This document shows positions 1 through 7,634 of a stretch of 64,000 nucleotides of DNA, in pieces (within the stretch, counting starts at the first letter, position 1; each line of letters starts with the position of its first letter). Source of the stretch: Thermoproteota archaeon (GTDB lineage Archaea; Korarchaeota; Korarchaeia; Korarchaeales; Korarchaeaceae). A model generated the notes under the pieces. It ran no database searches and was not told the origin of the DNA. It saw nothing but the letters and a program-made list of their open reading frames with translations. The stretch is from NCBI GenBank assembly GCA_026986575.1, contig JALSOH010000004.1, positions 1 to 64,000 on the forward strand, given 5' to 3'. A program made the translations under genes and the position numbers.

Positions 1-110
1 CTAGTTATCGCTTCCTGTATGAGCTCTATCTTCTCAGGGTTTATCCTCACCCTGTCTAAGCCGACACCGGCCACCTTGGCAGCCAGTCTCTTCTGGTAAT
101 CCAGTTTCAC
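1..110 (-). CDS. rpl19e: Ribosomal protein L19e (N-terminal part, runs off the left edge)
   Basis: Only the first 36 codons lie in the window; the gene continues beyond base 1. Reading starts at a GTG (110-108) and gives KLDYQKRLAAKVAGVG followed by a segment rich in Arg and Glu, the standard start of archaeal/eukaryotic L19e, a long helical protein of the large subunit. A GAGGTGATGTGA ribosome binding site sits directly before the GTG. It follows L32e by 13 bases in the same direction, the usual archaeal spc order (L6, L32e, L19e, L18). The truncation is only the window edge. Confidence 0.93.
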   Translation of the reverse strand, partial: MKLDYQKRLAAKVAGVGLDRVRINPEKIELIQEAIT

Positions 111-123
111 TCACATCACCTCT

Positions 124-510
124 CTAGTTGGCTAGGGTGAGTCCCAGCCTCTGCGCCTCATCCCTTATGGCGGCCCTCTTCCTCTCCCCCACGGTGCCCG
201 CTATGTAGATTATGGCATCTTTCCCGTACTCCTCAGCCACGCCTCTCAGTTCTTTCACATTATGCACTATCACGGGCTTCCTGCCCGATGGGTGGAGGCC
301 CCTGATCTCATCAGGATTCTTGTATCCGATCACCGGCTGTTTGGGCCTGCTCTTCAGCTTCAGCCTCTGCTTGTTATCTATCCCTCGAGGTTTCCTCCAG
401 CTCTTAACAGCGCCCAACTTCCAGTATCTAGCTAGGTTCAGGAACCTAGGCTTTTTCTTCTTCAACCTCTGTAGGAGCATCCTATTTTCCTCCACTCTAG
501 ACTCGGTCAT
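124..510 (-). CDS. rpl32e: Ribosomal protein L32e
   Basis: A 128-residue basic large-subunit protein, recognised by the KKKKPRFLNLARYWKLGAVK region and the following RKPRGIDNKQRLK segment, which match the archaeal L32e core, and by its place between L6 and L19e. I chose ATG 510 because GGTGA sits two bases before it; an in-frame GTG at 516 overlaps the L6 stop (GTGA) and is the alternative. It is translated with the rest of the spc-type operon that reads leftward from L14. The length is normal and nothing is missing. Confidence 0.96.
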   Translation of the reverse strand: MTESRVEENRMLLQRLKKKKPRFLNLARYWKLGAVKSWRKPRGIDNKQRLKLKSRPKQPVIGYKNPDEIRGLHPSGRKPVIVHNVKELRGVAEEYGKDAIIYIAGTVGERKRAAIRDEAQRLGLTLAN

Positions 511-512
511 TT

Positions 513-1064
513 TCACTTCACCACATAAATACCGTCCATAAACACCCTAGGATCCTTATCCTTTATTCTGGTGGCCTGCCTGATGTTAGCCGCCGTCTGC
601 CCGACATCCTCCTTTGATATGCCCTCGATATATATCCTATCCCCTTCAACCCTCACCTTAGTATCTCCGACGATCTTGGCGTATCTGGGAGCCTTCTCCC
701 CTAGGAAGTTGTTTATCACGACGAGCTTCCTCTTCTCATCTACCTCGACCTTCATCGGGAAGTGGGCGTACACTATTATCATCTCCTTAGAGAAGCCTTC
801 GGTGACCCCCTTCATCATGTTCTTAATGTGGGCCGCCACTGTCCCCAAGTAAGCATAATGGAACTTCCTCTTACCGTAAACCCTCACCTTGACCTTATCT
901 CCCTCTTTAGCTATCTCCACCAGTTCCTCGTGGAATTTCTTCTCAAGCGTACCCTTTGGGCCCTTGGCCACGACCTTGGACCCGTCCACTTCTATGTCAA
1001 CACCCTCCACTATAGGGACCTCAATCTCCTGAGCTTGAGTGACCACCCTTGGGAACCTGCCCAT
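513..1064 (-). CDS. rpl6: Ribosomal protein L6
   Basis: A 183-residue large-subunit protein near the sarcin-ricin loop and factor-binding site. The protein shows the two-fold L6 repeat: first half with VDIEVDGSKVVAKGPKGTLEKKF, second half with KVRVEGDRIYIEGISKEDVGQTAANIRQ. The open frame extends 16 codons further upstream, but ATG 1064 has a perfect GAGGTGAT site four bases before it and fits the family length, so the longer version is rejected. It lies 16 bases after S8 and its stop abuts the start of L32e. Confidence 0.96.
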   Translation of the reverse strand: MGRFPRVVTQAQEIEVPIVEGVDIEVDGSKVVAKGPKGTLEKKFHEELVEIAKEGDKVKVRVYGKRKFHYAYLGTVAAHIKNMMKGVTEGFSKEMIIVYAHFPMKVEVDEKRKLVVINNFLGEKAPRYAKIVGDTKVRVEGDRIYIEGISKEDVGQTAANIRQATRIKDKDPRVFMDGIYVVK

Positions 1065-1080
1065 CTCTATCACCTCAGTA

Positions 1081-1473
1081 TCAGTAGCAGTACGCGAGGA
1101 GGACCCCTCCAATTCCTCTCTTCTTCGCCTCCCTGTGACTCATGATTCCCTGATTGGTGGAGACTATTATGACCCCAACGTTCTCTGCTGGCAGGTACAT
1201 CTTCTCCCAGTATAGGAACTCGTCCTTCTTAACCGAGAACCTCGGCTTAATAACTCCCGCCTTGTTTATCCTTCCCTTCAACCTGACTCTGTACTTTCCG
1301 GCCCTCCCATCGTCTATGTATTCGAATTCCTCTATGTAACCCTCCTCCTGGAGTATCCTGAGCACCTTCCCTATGAGCTTGGAGGCTATGTTTATGACAG
1401 TCTCCCTCTTTCCTACCCTAGAGGCGTTGGTCAGGGTGCTCATAGCGTCAGCCAACGGATCTAGTCTCGTCAT
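1081..1473 (-). CDS. rps8: Ribosomal protein S8
   Basis: A 130-residue small-subunit protein that binds the central domain of 16S rRNA. It begins [20 protein letters not shown] and ends with the conserved [18 protein letters not shown] region that contacts helix 21. The start ATG is preceded by GAGGTGATCGCTA. It sits between S14 and L6, in the conserved archaeal order, in the operon led by L14. Length and motif content are normal for archaeal S8. Confidence 0.97.
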   Translation of the reverse strand: MTRLDPLADAMSTLTNASRVGKRETVINIASKLIGKVLRILQEEGYIEEFEYIDDGRAGKYRVRLKGRINKAGVIKPRFSVKKDEFLYWEKMYLPAENVGVIIVSTNQGIMSHREAKKRGIGGVLLAYCY

Positions 1474-1484
1474 TAGCGATCACC

Positions 1485-1649
1485 TCACTCGTACTTCTTC
1501 CACCCCATGAGAGGAGCCACTTCCAAGAAGCACTGCCTGCAGAGGTAGAGACCGTACTTCCGGATTATGCCTCTCCCCACTCTCCCGCATCTCCTGCACA
1601 CGTAAGCGCCCTTGCCCTTGGTCCTCACCTTTCTCCTCGGCTTCGCCAT
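1485..1649 (-). CDS. rps14: Ribosomal protein S14 (zinc-binding type)
   Basis: A short gene of 54 codons between L5 and S8. The translation begins [18 protein letters not shown] and holds two CxxC pairs (C18/C21 and C37/C40), the zinc-binding signature of the short archaeal S14, followed by [13 protein letters not shown]. The protein is part of the small-subunit head near the decoding region. Start ATG 1649 is preceded by GAGGTAAA. The end overlaps nothing; S8 starts 12 bases downstream. Confidence 0.95.
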   Translation of the reverse strand: MAKPRRKVRTKGKGAYVCRRCGRVGRGIIRKYGLYLCRQCFLEVAPLMGWKKYE

Positions 1650-1663
1650 TTTACCTCCTCACC

Positions 1664-2224
1664 TCACTCGCTATCGGACACCACCTTCAGCCTTAAGTAC
1701 TTTTCCGCGAAGACCATGGACTCCTCTTTGGTCAGCCTGTGCCTCCTAGGTATCCTCGCGCGCTTTATCCTCCTCTTAGCCACTCTGTAGCCAGCCCTCC
1801 CCATGGTCACGATGACATCCATGCCGAAGATCCCTATATCGGCCTTGTACCTGACCCCGGGGATCTCTATGTGCTCTTTTATGCCGAAGGCGAAGTTACC
1901 GAACTCATCAAAGGCGCTGGCTTTGATCCTCCTGTCCACAGCATCGGCCACCCTGTCCAGCAATTCCAAAGCCTTCCTACCCCTGACAGTGACTGTGACA
2001 GCTATGGGCTCCCTTTTCCTTATTCCGAACTCTCTAATAGTTCTTTTAGCTCTTCTCTGGACGGGTTTCTGTCCAGTGAGTTCCTCGAGCACCTTACCGG
2101 CTCTCAGGAGTACCTCCCCGCTCCTGCCGACAGCTATGTTCAGAGTCACCGCCATGACCTTTGGCATTAGCATGGGGTTGCTCTTCCACCTCTCCTCTAT
2201 GGCGTCGGCCAGTTCAACGGTCAT
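1664..2224 (-). CDS. rpl5: Ribosomal protein L5
   Basis: A 186-residue 5S-rRNA-binding protein of the central protuberance. The sequence carries the family hallmarks in order: NPMLMPKVMAVTLNIAVG, LEELTGQKPV, FGIRKREPIAVTVTVRG, then SFDEFGNFAFGIKEH and DIGIFGMDV, ending in IPRRHRLTKEE as in other archaea. A GAGGTGATCTC site stands immediately before the ATG. It sits between S4e and S14. Length is normal. Confidence 0.97.
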   Translation of the reverse strand: MTVELADAIEERWKSNPMLMPKVMAVTLNIAVGRSGEVLLRAGKVLEELTGQKPVQRRAKRTIREFGIRKREPIAVTVTVRGRKALELLDRVADAVDRRIKASAFDEFGNFAFGIKEHIEIPGVRYKADIGIFGMDVIVTMGRAGYRVAKRRIKRARIPRRHRLTKEESMVFAEKYLRLKVVSDSE

Positions 2225-2228
2225 GAGA

Positions 2229-2951
2229 TCACCTCACCCTTATAGCGGGCTTCTCGCTCCCGACGACCAGCACGTTCTCCGCGGTTCCCCTGTATACCAA
2301 GTTGGGGTCCTCCAAGTCCTGCAGCTCTATGAACTCCGCCAGCTCCTTTATGGTGCCTATGTGACCCGCCATCCTTCCCCTGATCATGGCGGCAACGACT
2401 CCCACCTCAAGCGGGAAGATCTGCCTTATCTCCTGGGATGGTACCTCTATCAGCAGGGAGTAGCCGACCTTGATAGACTTGGCCATGTCAGAATCAGGCT
2501 CCAGCAGGAAGTTCCTCCCGTCATGGGTGGTCAGCTGTATCTTTCCTCCCCTCACGGTCCTCTTACCAAGCACCTTGACGATCTTGAGGCTGGATTCTGC
2601 CTCAGGTATCTCTACAAGCTTCAGGAACTTGAAGGGATCAGGAACTATTCTGTAGTGCTTACCCAAGTCTGGTATTGAGATCACATCCATTAGGCCCACT
2701 TGGTACTTGTAGTCGTACCTAGGCTTGCCGCCCACCCAGATCTTCTTCATATAGATGATCCTCTTGGCCTCTCTAGCCGTGGTAGCCAGTTCCAAGATGT
2801 CCCTGACCACTACGAGCAGAGGGAACCCCTGATCCATGGGGTGGGAGCCTGGTCTCGGCTTCACCACCCATAACTTCTCTCTCTTGGCTATAGGCCAATA
2901 ACCGGGAGCTGCGAGTCTCTTTAAATGTCTACTTCCTCCCATCTTCCCCAT
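2229..2951 (-). CDS. rps4e: Ribosomal protein S4e
   Basis: A 240-residue small-subunit protein specific to archaea and eukaryotes. It starts MGKMGGSRHLKRLAAPGYWP, contains an S4-type RNA-binding segment near residues 40-90 (REAKRIIYMKKIWVGGKPR) and a KOW-like stretch near the C-terminus (VVAAMIRGRMAGHIGTI). I start at ATG 2951; the frame has a GTG two codons earlier that overlaps the L24 stop, and an ATG three codons later. It follows L24 with almost no gap, which suggests translational coupling. Confidence 0.96.
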   Translation of the reverse strand: MGKMGGSRHLKRLAAPGYWPIAKREKLWVVKPRPGSHPMDQGFPLLVVVRDILELATTAREAKRIIYMKKIWVGGKPRYDYKYQVGLMDVISIPDLGKHYRIVPDPFKFLKLVEIPEAESSLKIVKVLGKRTVRGGKIQLTTHDGRNFLLEPDSDMAKSIKVGYSLLIEVPSQEIRQIFPLEVGVVAAMIRGRMAGHIGTIKELAEFIELQDLEDPNLVYRGTAENVLVVGSEKPAIRVR

Positions 2952-2953
2952 AA

Positions 2954-3544
2954 TCACTCATCTCCCTTTCTTTCAGATTCCACATCGGGTACGCCCTGAG
3001 TCTCTTGGGTCTCTACCTCCTCGATCTCAGCTCCCGCTTTCGTTTCCATCTCTGCTCCCTCCTCTTCCCCCACTTCCTCGACCTCCTCTCCTTCCTTCGG
3101 GGTTTCCTCCTCTGCCTGTCCTTCTCTCTTTTCAGTCCTCTCCTCCTCCACTATAGTCTCCTCTATCTCCTCCTCGGTTACTCCCTTCCTCTCAAGTATC
3201 TTTTTCCTAGCATCGTCCTTGAGGTCGAGCTTCGTGATTATGACCTTGGAGGGGTGGATGGGGACTGGTATCTCGGTCCCATCGGTCTTCTTCCTTATTA
3301 GCCCCTTGATCGCTATCCTGTACTTGTCCCTGTCTACGGAAATGACCTCGCCCTCAGTCCCCCTGTAATCGCCCCGGACTACCTTGACCCTATCGCCCTT
3401 CCTTATAGGCATTGACCTGATCCCATACTTCTCCCGCAGTTCTGGGGAGAGGTGAGCTGACATTATCTTGCCCCTGTGGTGAAGGGGCGCGTTGTACAGA
3501 TACTTCCTCTGCTTACTCGGTTTATGTGATATGGTCCTCTGCAA
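2954..3544 (-). CDS. rpl24: Ribosomal protein L24 with long acidic C-terminal tail
   Basis: The first about 121 residues are a normal archaeal L24: [39 protein letters not shown], a KOW motif ([20 protein letters not shown]), and [11 protein letters not shown]. After this, where most homologs end, about 75 further residues follow that are mostly Glu with some Thr, Gly and Val, and are probably disordered. The start is TTG 3544, three bases after GGTGATC; a GTG at 3553 lies inside that site and is less likely. L24 binds near the exit tunnel of the large subunit, so the acidic tail would project close to nascent chains. No frameshift or repeat expansion is needed to explain the tail. Confidence 0.93.
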   Translation of the reverse strand: MQRTISHKPSKQRKYLYNAPLHHRGKIMSAHLSPELREKYGIRSMPIRKGDRVKVVRGDYRGTEGEVISVDRDKYRIAIKGLIRKKTDGTEIPVPIHPSKVIITKLDLKDDARKKILERKGVTEEEIEETIVEEERTEKREGQAEEETPKEGEEVEEVGEEEGAEMETKAGAEIEEVETQETQGVPDVESERKGDE

Positions 3545-3554
3545 TTCGATCACC

Positions 3555-3980
3555 TCACACTACCTGAGCAGAGACTGCTCCTAGAGCGGGCCACCTCTCG
3601 ATGGCCTCCTTGGCTATGGGTCCCCTGAACTCCGAACCCTTGGGTGTGCCATCATCGTTGACTAGTACGGCTGCATTGTCCTCGAAGACGACCCACTGAC
3701 CGTTCTTCCTCCTGTAGGGTTTCCTCTGCCTTACTATTATCGCTTTCATCGGCTTGTGCATCAAGTCGTACTTGCCCCTTTTGACGACCACCGTCACCAT
3801 ATCACCGACGCTGGCTGAGGGTATCCTTCCCTTCCGTCCCTTGTAGCCGTGGACACCGATAATCATGAGTACCTTCGCCCCGGTATTGTCTGCGCACTTC
3901 AGCTTAGCCATCACAGGGAGTCCTCGCGAGATCTTCGGTTTTACTCCCTCTACCTTCTTCCTCCTCGCTACCCTCGACAT
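3555..3980 (-). CDS. rpl14: Ribosomal protein L14
   Basis: A 141-residue large-subunit protein at the subunit interface. It contains the diagnostic [20 protein letters not shown] region and the later [22 protein letters not shown] and [16 protein letters not shown] motifs. The ATG is preceded by GAGGATGATCT and by a TATA box about 35 bases upstream, so L14 is the first gene of this operon. In many archaea S17, Rpp29 and L29 lie upstream in the same operon; here they are not adjacent. Confidence 0.97.
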   Translation of the reverse strand: MSRVARRKKVEGVKPKISRGLPVMAKLKCADNTGAKVLMIIGVHGYKGRKGRIPSASVGDMVTVVVKRGKYDLMHKPMKAIIVRQRKPYRRKNGQWVVFEDNAAVLVNDDGTPKGSEFRGPIAKEAIERWPALGAVSAQVV

Positions 3981-4012
3981 AGATCATCCTCAACACCAAC
4001 GGTAGCCACCGA

Positions 4013-4022
4013 TATAAAAAAG
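4013..4022 (-). promoter_or_regulatory. TATA box of the L14 ribosomal operon
   Basis: On the minus strand the sequence reads CCTTTTTTATATCGG. The box centre is about 36 bases before the L14 start, giving a predicted start of transcription near 3990 and a leader of roughly ten bases that holds the GAGGATGATC binding site. The segment from here to 4144 otherwise shows no gene I can support. Confidence 0.65.
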
Positions 4023-4144
4023 GTGATGGGAATCTCCGTGAGATGGGGGAGGACTGGGGTGCCTCAAGGCCCTACCTCGCGCAGTTGGGGCCTCAGTTTC
4101 CAATTATTGAGGTGAATACGGGGCTCACTTTGGAAAATTTTTGT

Positions 4145-4582
4145 TCACTGGTCACGATCAGCTCGTCCGCACCTCTTGAGTAGATCCTCCACCCTGCTCA
4201 GGTATCTAGCGAGCTTAACGGCCTTTGCTGATATCGGAATTATCTTGCCCCTCTGAAGTACTGCGTGCTCAACTGCTAACTCCTTTCCGGATATCCTGAC
4301 GGCCTCCTCCACCGAGTGATGTAGATGGAGGCAGTGGGGACTGCCGTCAACGGTCAGGACACTTACCTTGCTAACATCCACCCTAGCAAGTATGGAGGCC
4401 ACCTTCAAGGCTATCACATTTATGTGATCCCTCTCCGGACAGGCGGAGAGGCACAATCCTCCGCAGAATTCCCTGACGATCTCGGGCCATTCAATAGTCA
4501 GGCAGGAGCCTATTATCCTGAGCTCTCCCTCCCTCTTGAGGAGATGGGACCCGGAATTAGTGGACAGTAGGTCCAAGATCAA
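4145..4582 (-). CDS. Unknown Cys/His-containing protein, possible metal or Fe-S binding
   Basis: A 145-residue protein I do not recognise with confidence. It has a Cys cluster near residues 27-48 (GSC, then CGGLCLSACPERDH) and a second motif DGSPHCLHLHHSVEEAV near residues 79-95, which together look like a metal or iron-sulfur site. The C-terminal third is helical and basic and has a final Cys. There is no membrane segment or signal peptide. It starts at a TTG with an AT-rich TATA-like element near 4605-4614, so it is probably leaderless and transcribed alone, divergently from the TSUP operon. A role in redox or metal handling is only inferred from the Cys pattern. Confidence 0.6.
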   Translation of the reverse strand: MILDLLSTNSGSHLLKREGELRIIGSCLTIEWPEIVREFCGGLCLSACPERDHINVIALKVASILARVDVSKVSVLTVDGSPHCLHLHHSVEEAVRISGKELAVEHAVLQRGKIIPISAKAVKLARYLSRVEDLLKRCGRADRDQ

Positions 4583-4659
4583 GACTTACCCCGATCTGTG
4601 TGAAATATCTAAAGTTATTAAGAATCAGTTGGCGGGCCACAGTGTAAAGGTGGTCTCAA

Positions 4660-5409
4660 TTGGAACCCCTCGTCAGGTTCTTAGAGGTGATACTCAGCGG
4701 AATCGGCGTCGGGATCATCTCATCAATGGCTGGTATAGGAGGGGGGACCCTCATGGTCCCCTTGATGGTTCTAGTCTTGGGGGTGGATGTGAAAGTAGCG
4801 ATCGCCTCCAGTCTGCTCACAATAATCGTTACCTCCGCCTCCAGCTCAACAGTCTATCTCAAGGAGGGACTGGTTAATCTCAAGGCTGCTCTGACGTTAG
4901 AACCGTCAACCGCCTTGGGGGCTATTGTGGGGGCTTCTATCACCATAGGCCTGCCTTCGAACCTAGTTGAGAGGATCTTCGGCTTCGGACTTATCGCTAT
5001 TTCCCTGATCATGCTCGCTAGGACATTCACCAGACCCAGAGAGGAGGGCGAGGTGAAACACTGGACCCTCGGCGTTCTCTCGTCGTTCTTCGCCGGCATG
5101 GCCTCGGGGATGTTCGGCATAGGAGGGGGTGTCCTCAAGGTGCCTATAATGAACCTAGTAATGGGAATGCCGATAAAGGAGGCTGTGGCGACCAGCTCCT
5201 TCATGGTGGGTCTCACCGCCTCCTCTGGGAGTATGGTCTATGCCATCAAGGGGTTCGTCGATCCCGTCTTGGTACTTGGATTCGCGTTGGGAATAATACC
5301 GGGGGCCACTCTGGGTGCAAAATCGCTCAAGGGCATGAAATCCAGGTATATAAAGCTCATCTTCGCATTGGTGCTTCTCTACGCGGGGATCAAGCTCGTG
5401 GGATGGTGA
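4660..5409 (+). CDS. TSUP (TauE/SafE) family membrane transporter
   Basis: A 249-residue polytopic membrane protein. It shows the duplicated TSUP signature: GVGIISSMAGIGGGTLMVPL in the first half and GMASGMFGIGGGVLKVPIM in the second, each starting a four-helix repeat, about eight membrane segments in all. The family exports or takes up small anions such as sulfite, sulfoacetate or sulfonates; the substrate here cannot be read from sequence. It starts at TTG after AAAGGTGGTCTCAA. DUF1634 and MFS genes follow within 10 and 20 bases in one operon. Confidence 0.9.
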   Translation: MEPLVRFLEVILSGIGVGIISSMAGIGGGTLMVPLMVLVLGVDVKVAIASSLLTIIVTSASSSTVYLKEGLVNLKAALTLEPSTALGAIVGASITIGLPSNLVERIFGFGLIAISLIMLARTFTRPREEGEVKHWTLGVLSSFFAGMASGMFGIGGGVLKVPIMNLVMGMPIKEAVATSSFMVGLTASSGSMVYAIKGFVDPVLVLGFALGIIPGATLGAKSLKGMKSRYIKLIFALVLLYAGIKLVGW

Positions 5410-5418
5410 GGTGATTAT

Positions 5419-5688
5419 TTGGACGTTGATCTTGGGAATCTGCCCTCCTTCCTCAGGTGGGGCGTCATTCTGGGGCTTTCCGTGCTGGCAGCGGGTATCG
5501 CGATCGAGCACCTTTCAGGCAATCACCTGATCAGACAGGCGGGCCTCTTCATCATAGTGGTGACGCCTGTGAGCTTCCTAGTAGCGCTCTCCTATAGAAT
5601 GCTAGCAGATGGAGAGTACAAGATAGCGGTTCTTTCTCTGCTGACCTTATCCGTAGTGATCATCTCTGCTCTCTTATCCTTGAGATAA
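5419..5688 (+). CDS. DUF1634-type small membrane protein
   Basis: An 89-residue protein with three hydrophobic segments (residues about 13-30, 40-58 and 68-88) and little else. Small DUF1634 proteins are commonly encoded next to TSUP transporters, and both the layout and sequence (GVILGLSVLAAGI, then GLFIIVVTPV) fit. It starts at TTG immediately after a strong GAGGTGATTATT site, nine bases past the TSUP stop. It is probably a partner or regulator of that transporter; no enzyme motif is present. Confidence 0.8.
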   Translation: MDVDLGNLPSFLRWGVILGLSVLAAGIAIEHLSGNHLIRQAGLFIIVVTPVSFLVALSYRMLADGEYKIAVLSLLTLSVVIISALLSLR

Positions 5689-5707
5689 GTGAGAGTGAGG
5701 TGGTGAA

Positions 5708-6937
5708 TTGCCCGTATCTCTGCTTAAATCAGAGACCAGTAAGAAGGCCCTGAGGCTATCTATCAACTCATTCTTTCAAGGCACATCAATGAGTTTCACT
5801 TTCTTCCTGCTCTATGCTTACGGTGTGGACAAGTTCGGCCTCTCCCCAACTGAGGTGGCTATAGCCATCTCGCTTGGAGGGATATCCAGTGCTATAACAC
5901 AACCTCTCTGGGGCTGGTTGGTGGACAGAGCTGCTAAGAGAAGGAGGTCTCTCATGCTAGCTGGCTACCTCCTCTCCTCAGTGTTTATATACTGGGTATA
6001 TAACTCCCAAGCGAACTGGGAGTTCTACGCGGCAGGAGCTGTGCTTAACTCATTTATGGGACTGTCAAACTCCGCGTGGCTGGCTATTTTAGGAGATCTG
6101 ACTGTATTAGAGGAGAGAGGAAGAATCTCGGGGGTGACCAGCACATTCTCCACAATGGGAACAGCAGTATTTTCACCAATAGCTGGAATGACCATGGACT
6201 CCTTCGGCTACCGGTTCGCCAGTCTAGTAGGCGTCAGCCAGTTTCTTCTAGCAGCCGTAACAGTGTGTCTGATTCCCCACAGCTTGCCAACATCTCCAGA
6301 ATTGGTAAAGGGCGGAAAAAGCGAGGAAGAAGCGATTTCAGATCATGCGAAGGGGAGCTACAGACCATTCCTTATAGCTAGCATACTGTGGTCCTTAATA
6401 TGGTCTCTAGCATGGCCACTCTTCTCCGTAGCCCAAATAAAGGTGTATGAGCTGAGTAAGGCGGAGATAGGTCTCATAAGCACCGTTGCTAATGTTACAA
6501 GGTTAATCCTGCAGCCCGTATGGGGATTCGTGGCGGACAGGGTGGGCAGGAAGGTCCTCCTGGTGATGTCCCCCGCCTTCGCTGCGGCAATTCCGTTCTC
6601 CTATTCGTTAGGAAGTAACCTCCTTCACATCCTCATAGGAACAGCTGTGGGAATGGTGGGGTTCTCCATGTACTTCGTGGCCTCGCCAACCTACCTTCTA
6701 GATGCCTCCTCACCGGAGAGGCGTGGCTCAGCTGTCTCCACGTTTAACGCCCTCACATCGCTCACCAACTCAGTGGCACCGCTAATAGGTGGGGCGCTAG
6801 GTGACTTGCTAGGGGTGAGGGAGACCATGCTCCTACTGGGATTCACTAGGCTATTCTCCAGCCTGTTCTTCGTCAGAATACCTGAAACACTCAGGAGGAG
6901 AGAAGGGAGGAGATTGTGGAGAAGACTTCCTTTCTGA
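5708..6937 (+). CDS. Major facilitator superfamily transporter
   Basis: A 409-residue protein with about 12 predicted membrane helices in two six-helix halves. MFS motif A occurs in both: GWLVDRAAKRRR near residues 69-80 and GFVADRVGRKVLL near residues 271-283, separated by a charged loop (KGGKSEEEAISDHAKG). Substrate unknown. The start is TTG after GAGGTGGTGAA. It is the third gene of the TSUP operon. Its last 47 bases overlap the 3' end of the oppositely directed adk gene, so both C-termini are encoded by the same DNA. Confidence 0.9.
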   Translation: MPVSLLKSETSKKALRLSINSFFQGTSMSFTFFLLYAYGVDKFGLSPTEVAIAISLGGISSAITQPLWGWLVDRAAKRRRSLMLAGYLLSSVFIYWVYNSQANWEFYAAGAVLNSFMGLSNSAWLAILGDLTVLEERGRISGVTSTFSTMGTAVFSPIAGMTMDSFGYRFASLVGVSQFLLAAVTVCLIPHSLPTSPELVKGGKSEEEAISDHAKGSYRPFLIASILWSLIWSLAWPLFSVAQIKVYELSKAEIGLISTVANVTRLILQPVWGFVADRVGRKVLLVMSPAFAAAIPFSYSLGSNLLHILIGTAVGMVGFSMYFVASPTYLLDASSPERRGSAVSTFNALTSLTNSVAPLIGGALGDLLGVRETMLLLGFTRLFSSLFFVRIPETLRRREGRRLWRRLPF

Positions 6938-7544
6938 CCCCCTCCACATCTTTAGACGCGTCTATTCTCACGAGGAGTCCCTTATCCTCGTAGTACTTTA
7001 TTAGAGGGCTGGTTTCCTCGTTAAACACGTCCAGCCTCCTAAGTATCTTCTCGTAGCAATCATCTCTCCTTTGATAGAGCCTGCCGCCGCACTCGCATCT
7101 CCTCGCATCTGGTGGAGGATCATAGAAAACGTTGTATGATCTACCACAGCTCTCGCAGACCAAGCGGCCCATCATCCGTCGAAGGACGGTCAGCTCGTCG
7201 ACATCGAAGAAGAGCACCGCTGTCAGGGACCTTCCCCTCTCGTTAAGGAACTTCTCGAGCCATTCGGCCTGTTCCAGATTCCTAGGAAATCCATCCAGCA
7301 CGAACCCTTTCTCCATAGCCTCCGACAGCTTCTTCTCCAAGACCTGATACACTATATCGTCGGGTACCAAGAGGCCCCTCTCCATGTACCCTCTTATGGT
7401 CTCGCCTAGTTCCGAACCGCTCCTTACCTCCTCCTTCAGGAGTTCGCTCATGATCAGCCTAGGAACTTTGAATTTTTCGGAGATGAAGGCGCCTTGAGTT
7501 CCCTTTCCGGCTCCAGGCCTGCCTAGAAGCACGAGACGGAGCAT
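6891..7544 (-). CDS. adk: Adenylate kinase (bacterial-type, zinc LID)
   Basis: A 217-residue enzyme that interconverts AMP+ATP and 2 ADP. It starts MLRLVLLGRPGAGKGTQ (P-loop), has the DGFPRN motif that binds AMP, and a LID domain with four Cys (CESCGRSYNVF and CECGG) expected to bind zinc, then RRDDCYEKILRRL. The frame is open 30 codons further upstream, but ATG 7544 follows a GAGGTGTGCGGTGAG site and matches the family start. The short-type zinc-LID form contrasts with the distinct archaeal adenylate kinase family. Its 3' end overlaps the MFS gene by 47 bases. Confidence 0.93.
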   Translation of the reverse strand: MLRLVLLGRPGAGKGTQGAFISEKFKVPRLIMSELLKEEVRSGSELGETIRGYMERGLLVPDDIVYQVLEKKLSEAMEKGFVLDGFPRNLEQAEWLEKFLNERGRSLTAVLFFDVDELTVLRRMMGRLVCESCGRSYNVFYDPPPDARRCECGGRLYQRRDDCYEKILRRLDVFNEETSPLIKYYEDKGLLVRIDASKDVEGVRKEVFSTISSLLSS

Positions 7545-7606
7545 CTCACCGCACACCTCTTCAGGTCGGGGTTGGACCCTGATAGGCTGAGTGGCGCGGG
7601 AAAGCG

Positions 7607-7612
7607 TATAAG
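7607..7612 (+). promoter_or_regulatory. TATA box of the M20 peptidase gene
   Basis: GCGTATAAGTT is centred 26 bases before ATG 7635, which places the transcription start at or next to the start codon, so the mRNA is probably leaderless. This supports ATG 7635 over an earlier in-frame start at 7572, which would lie upstream of transcription. Confidence 0.6.
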
Positions 7613-7634
7613 TTCTTACCCTCTCATCAAACAT

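Noticed and set aside
4020-4075. A box C/D sRNA after the L14 promoter
   Set aside because: GTGATGG resembles box C, but no CTGA box D or terminal stem is present.
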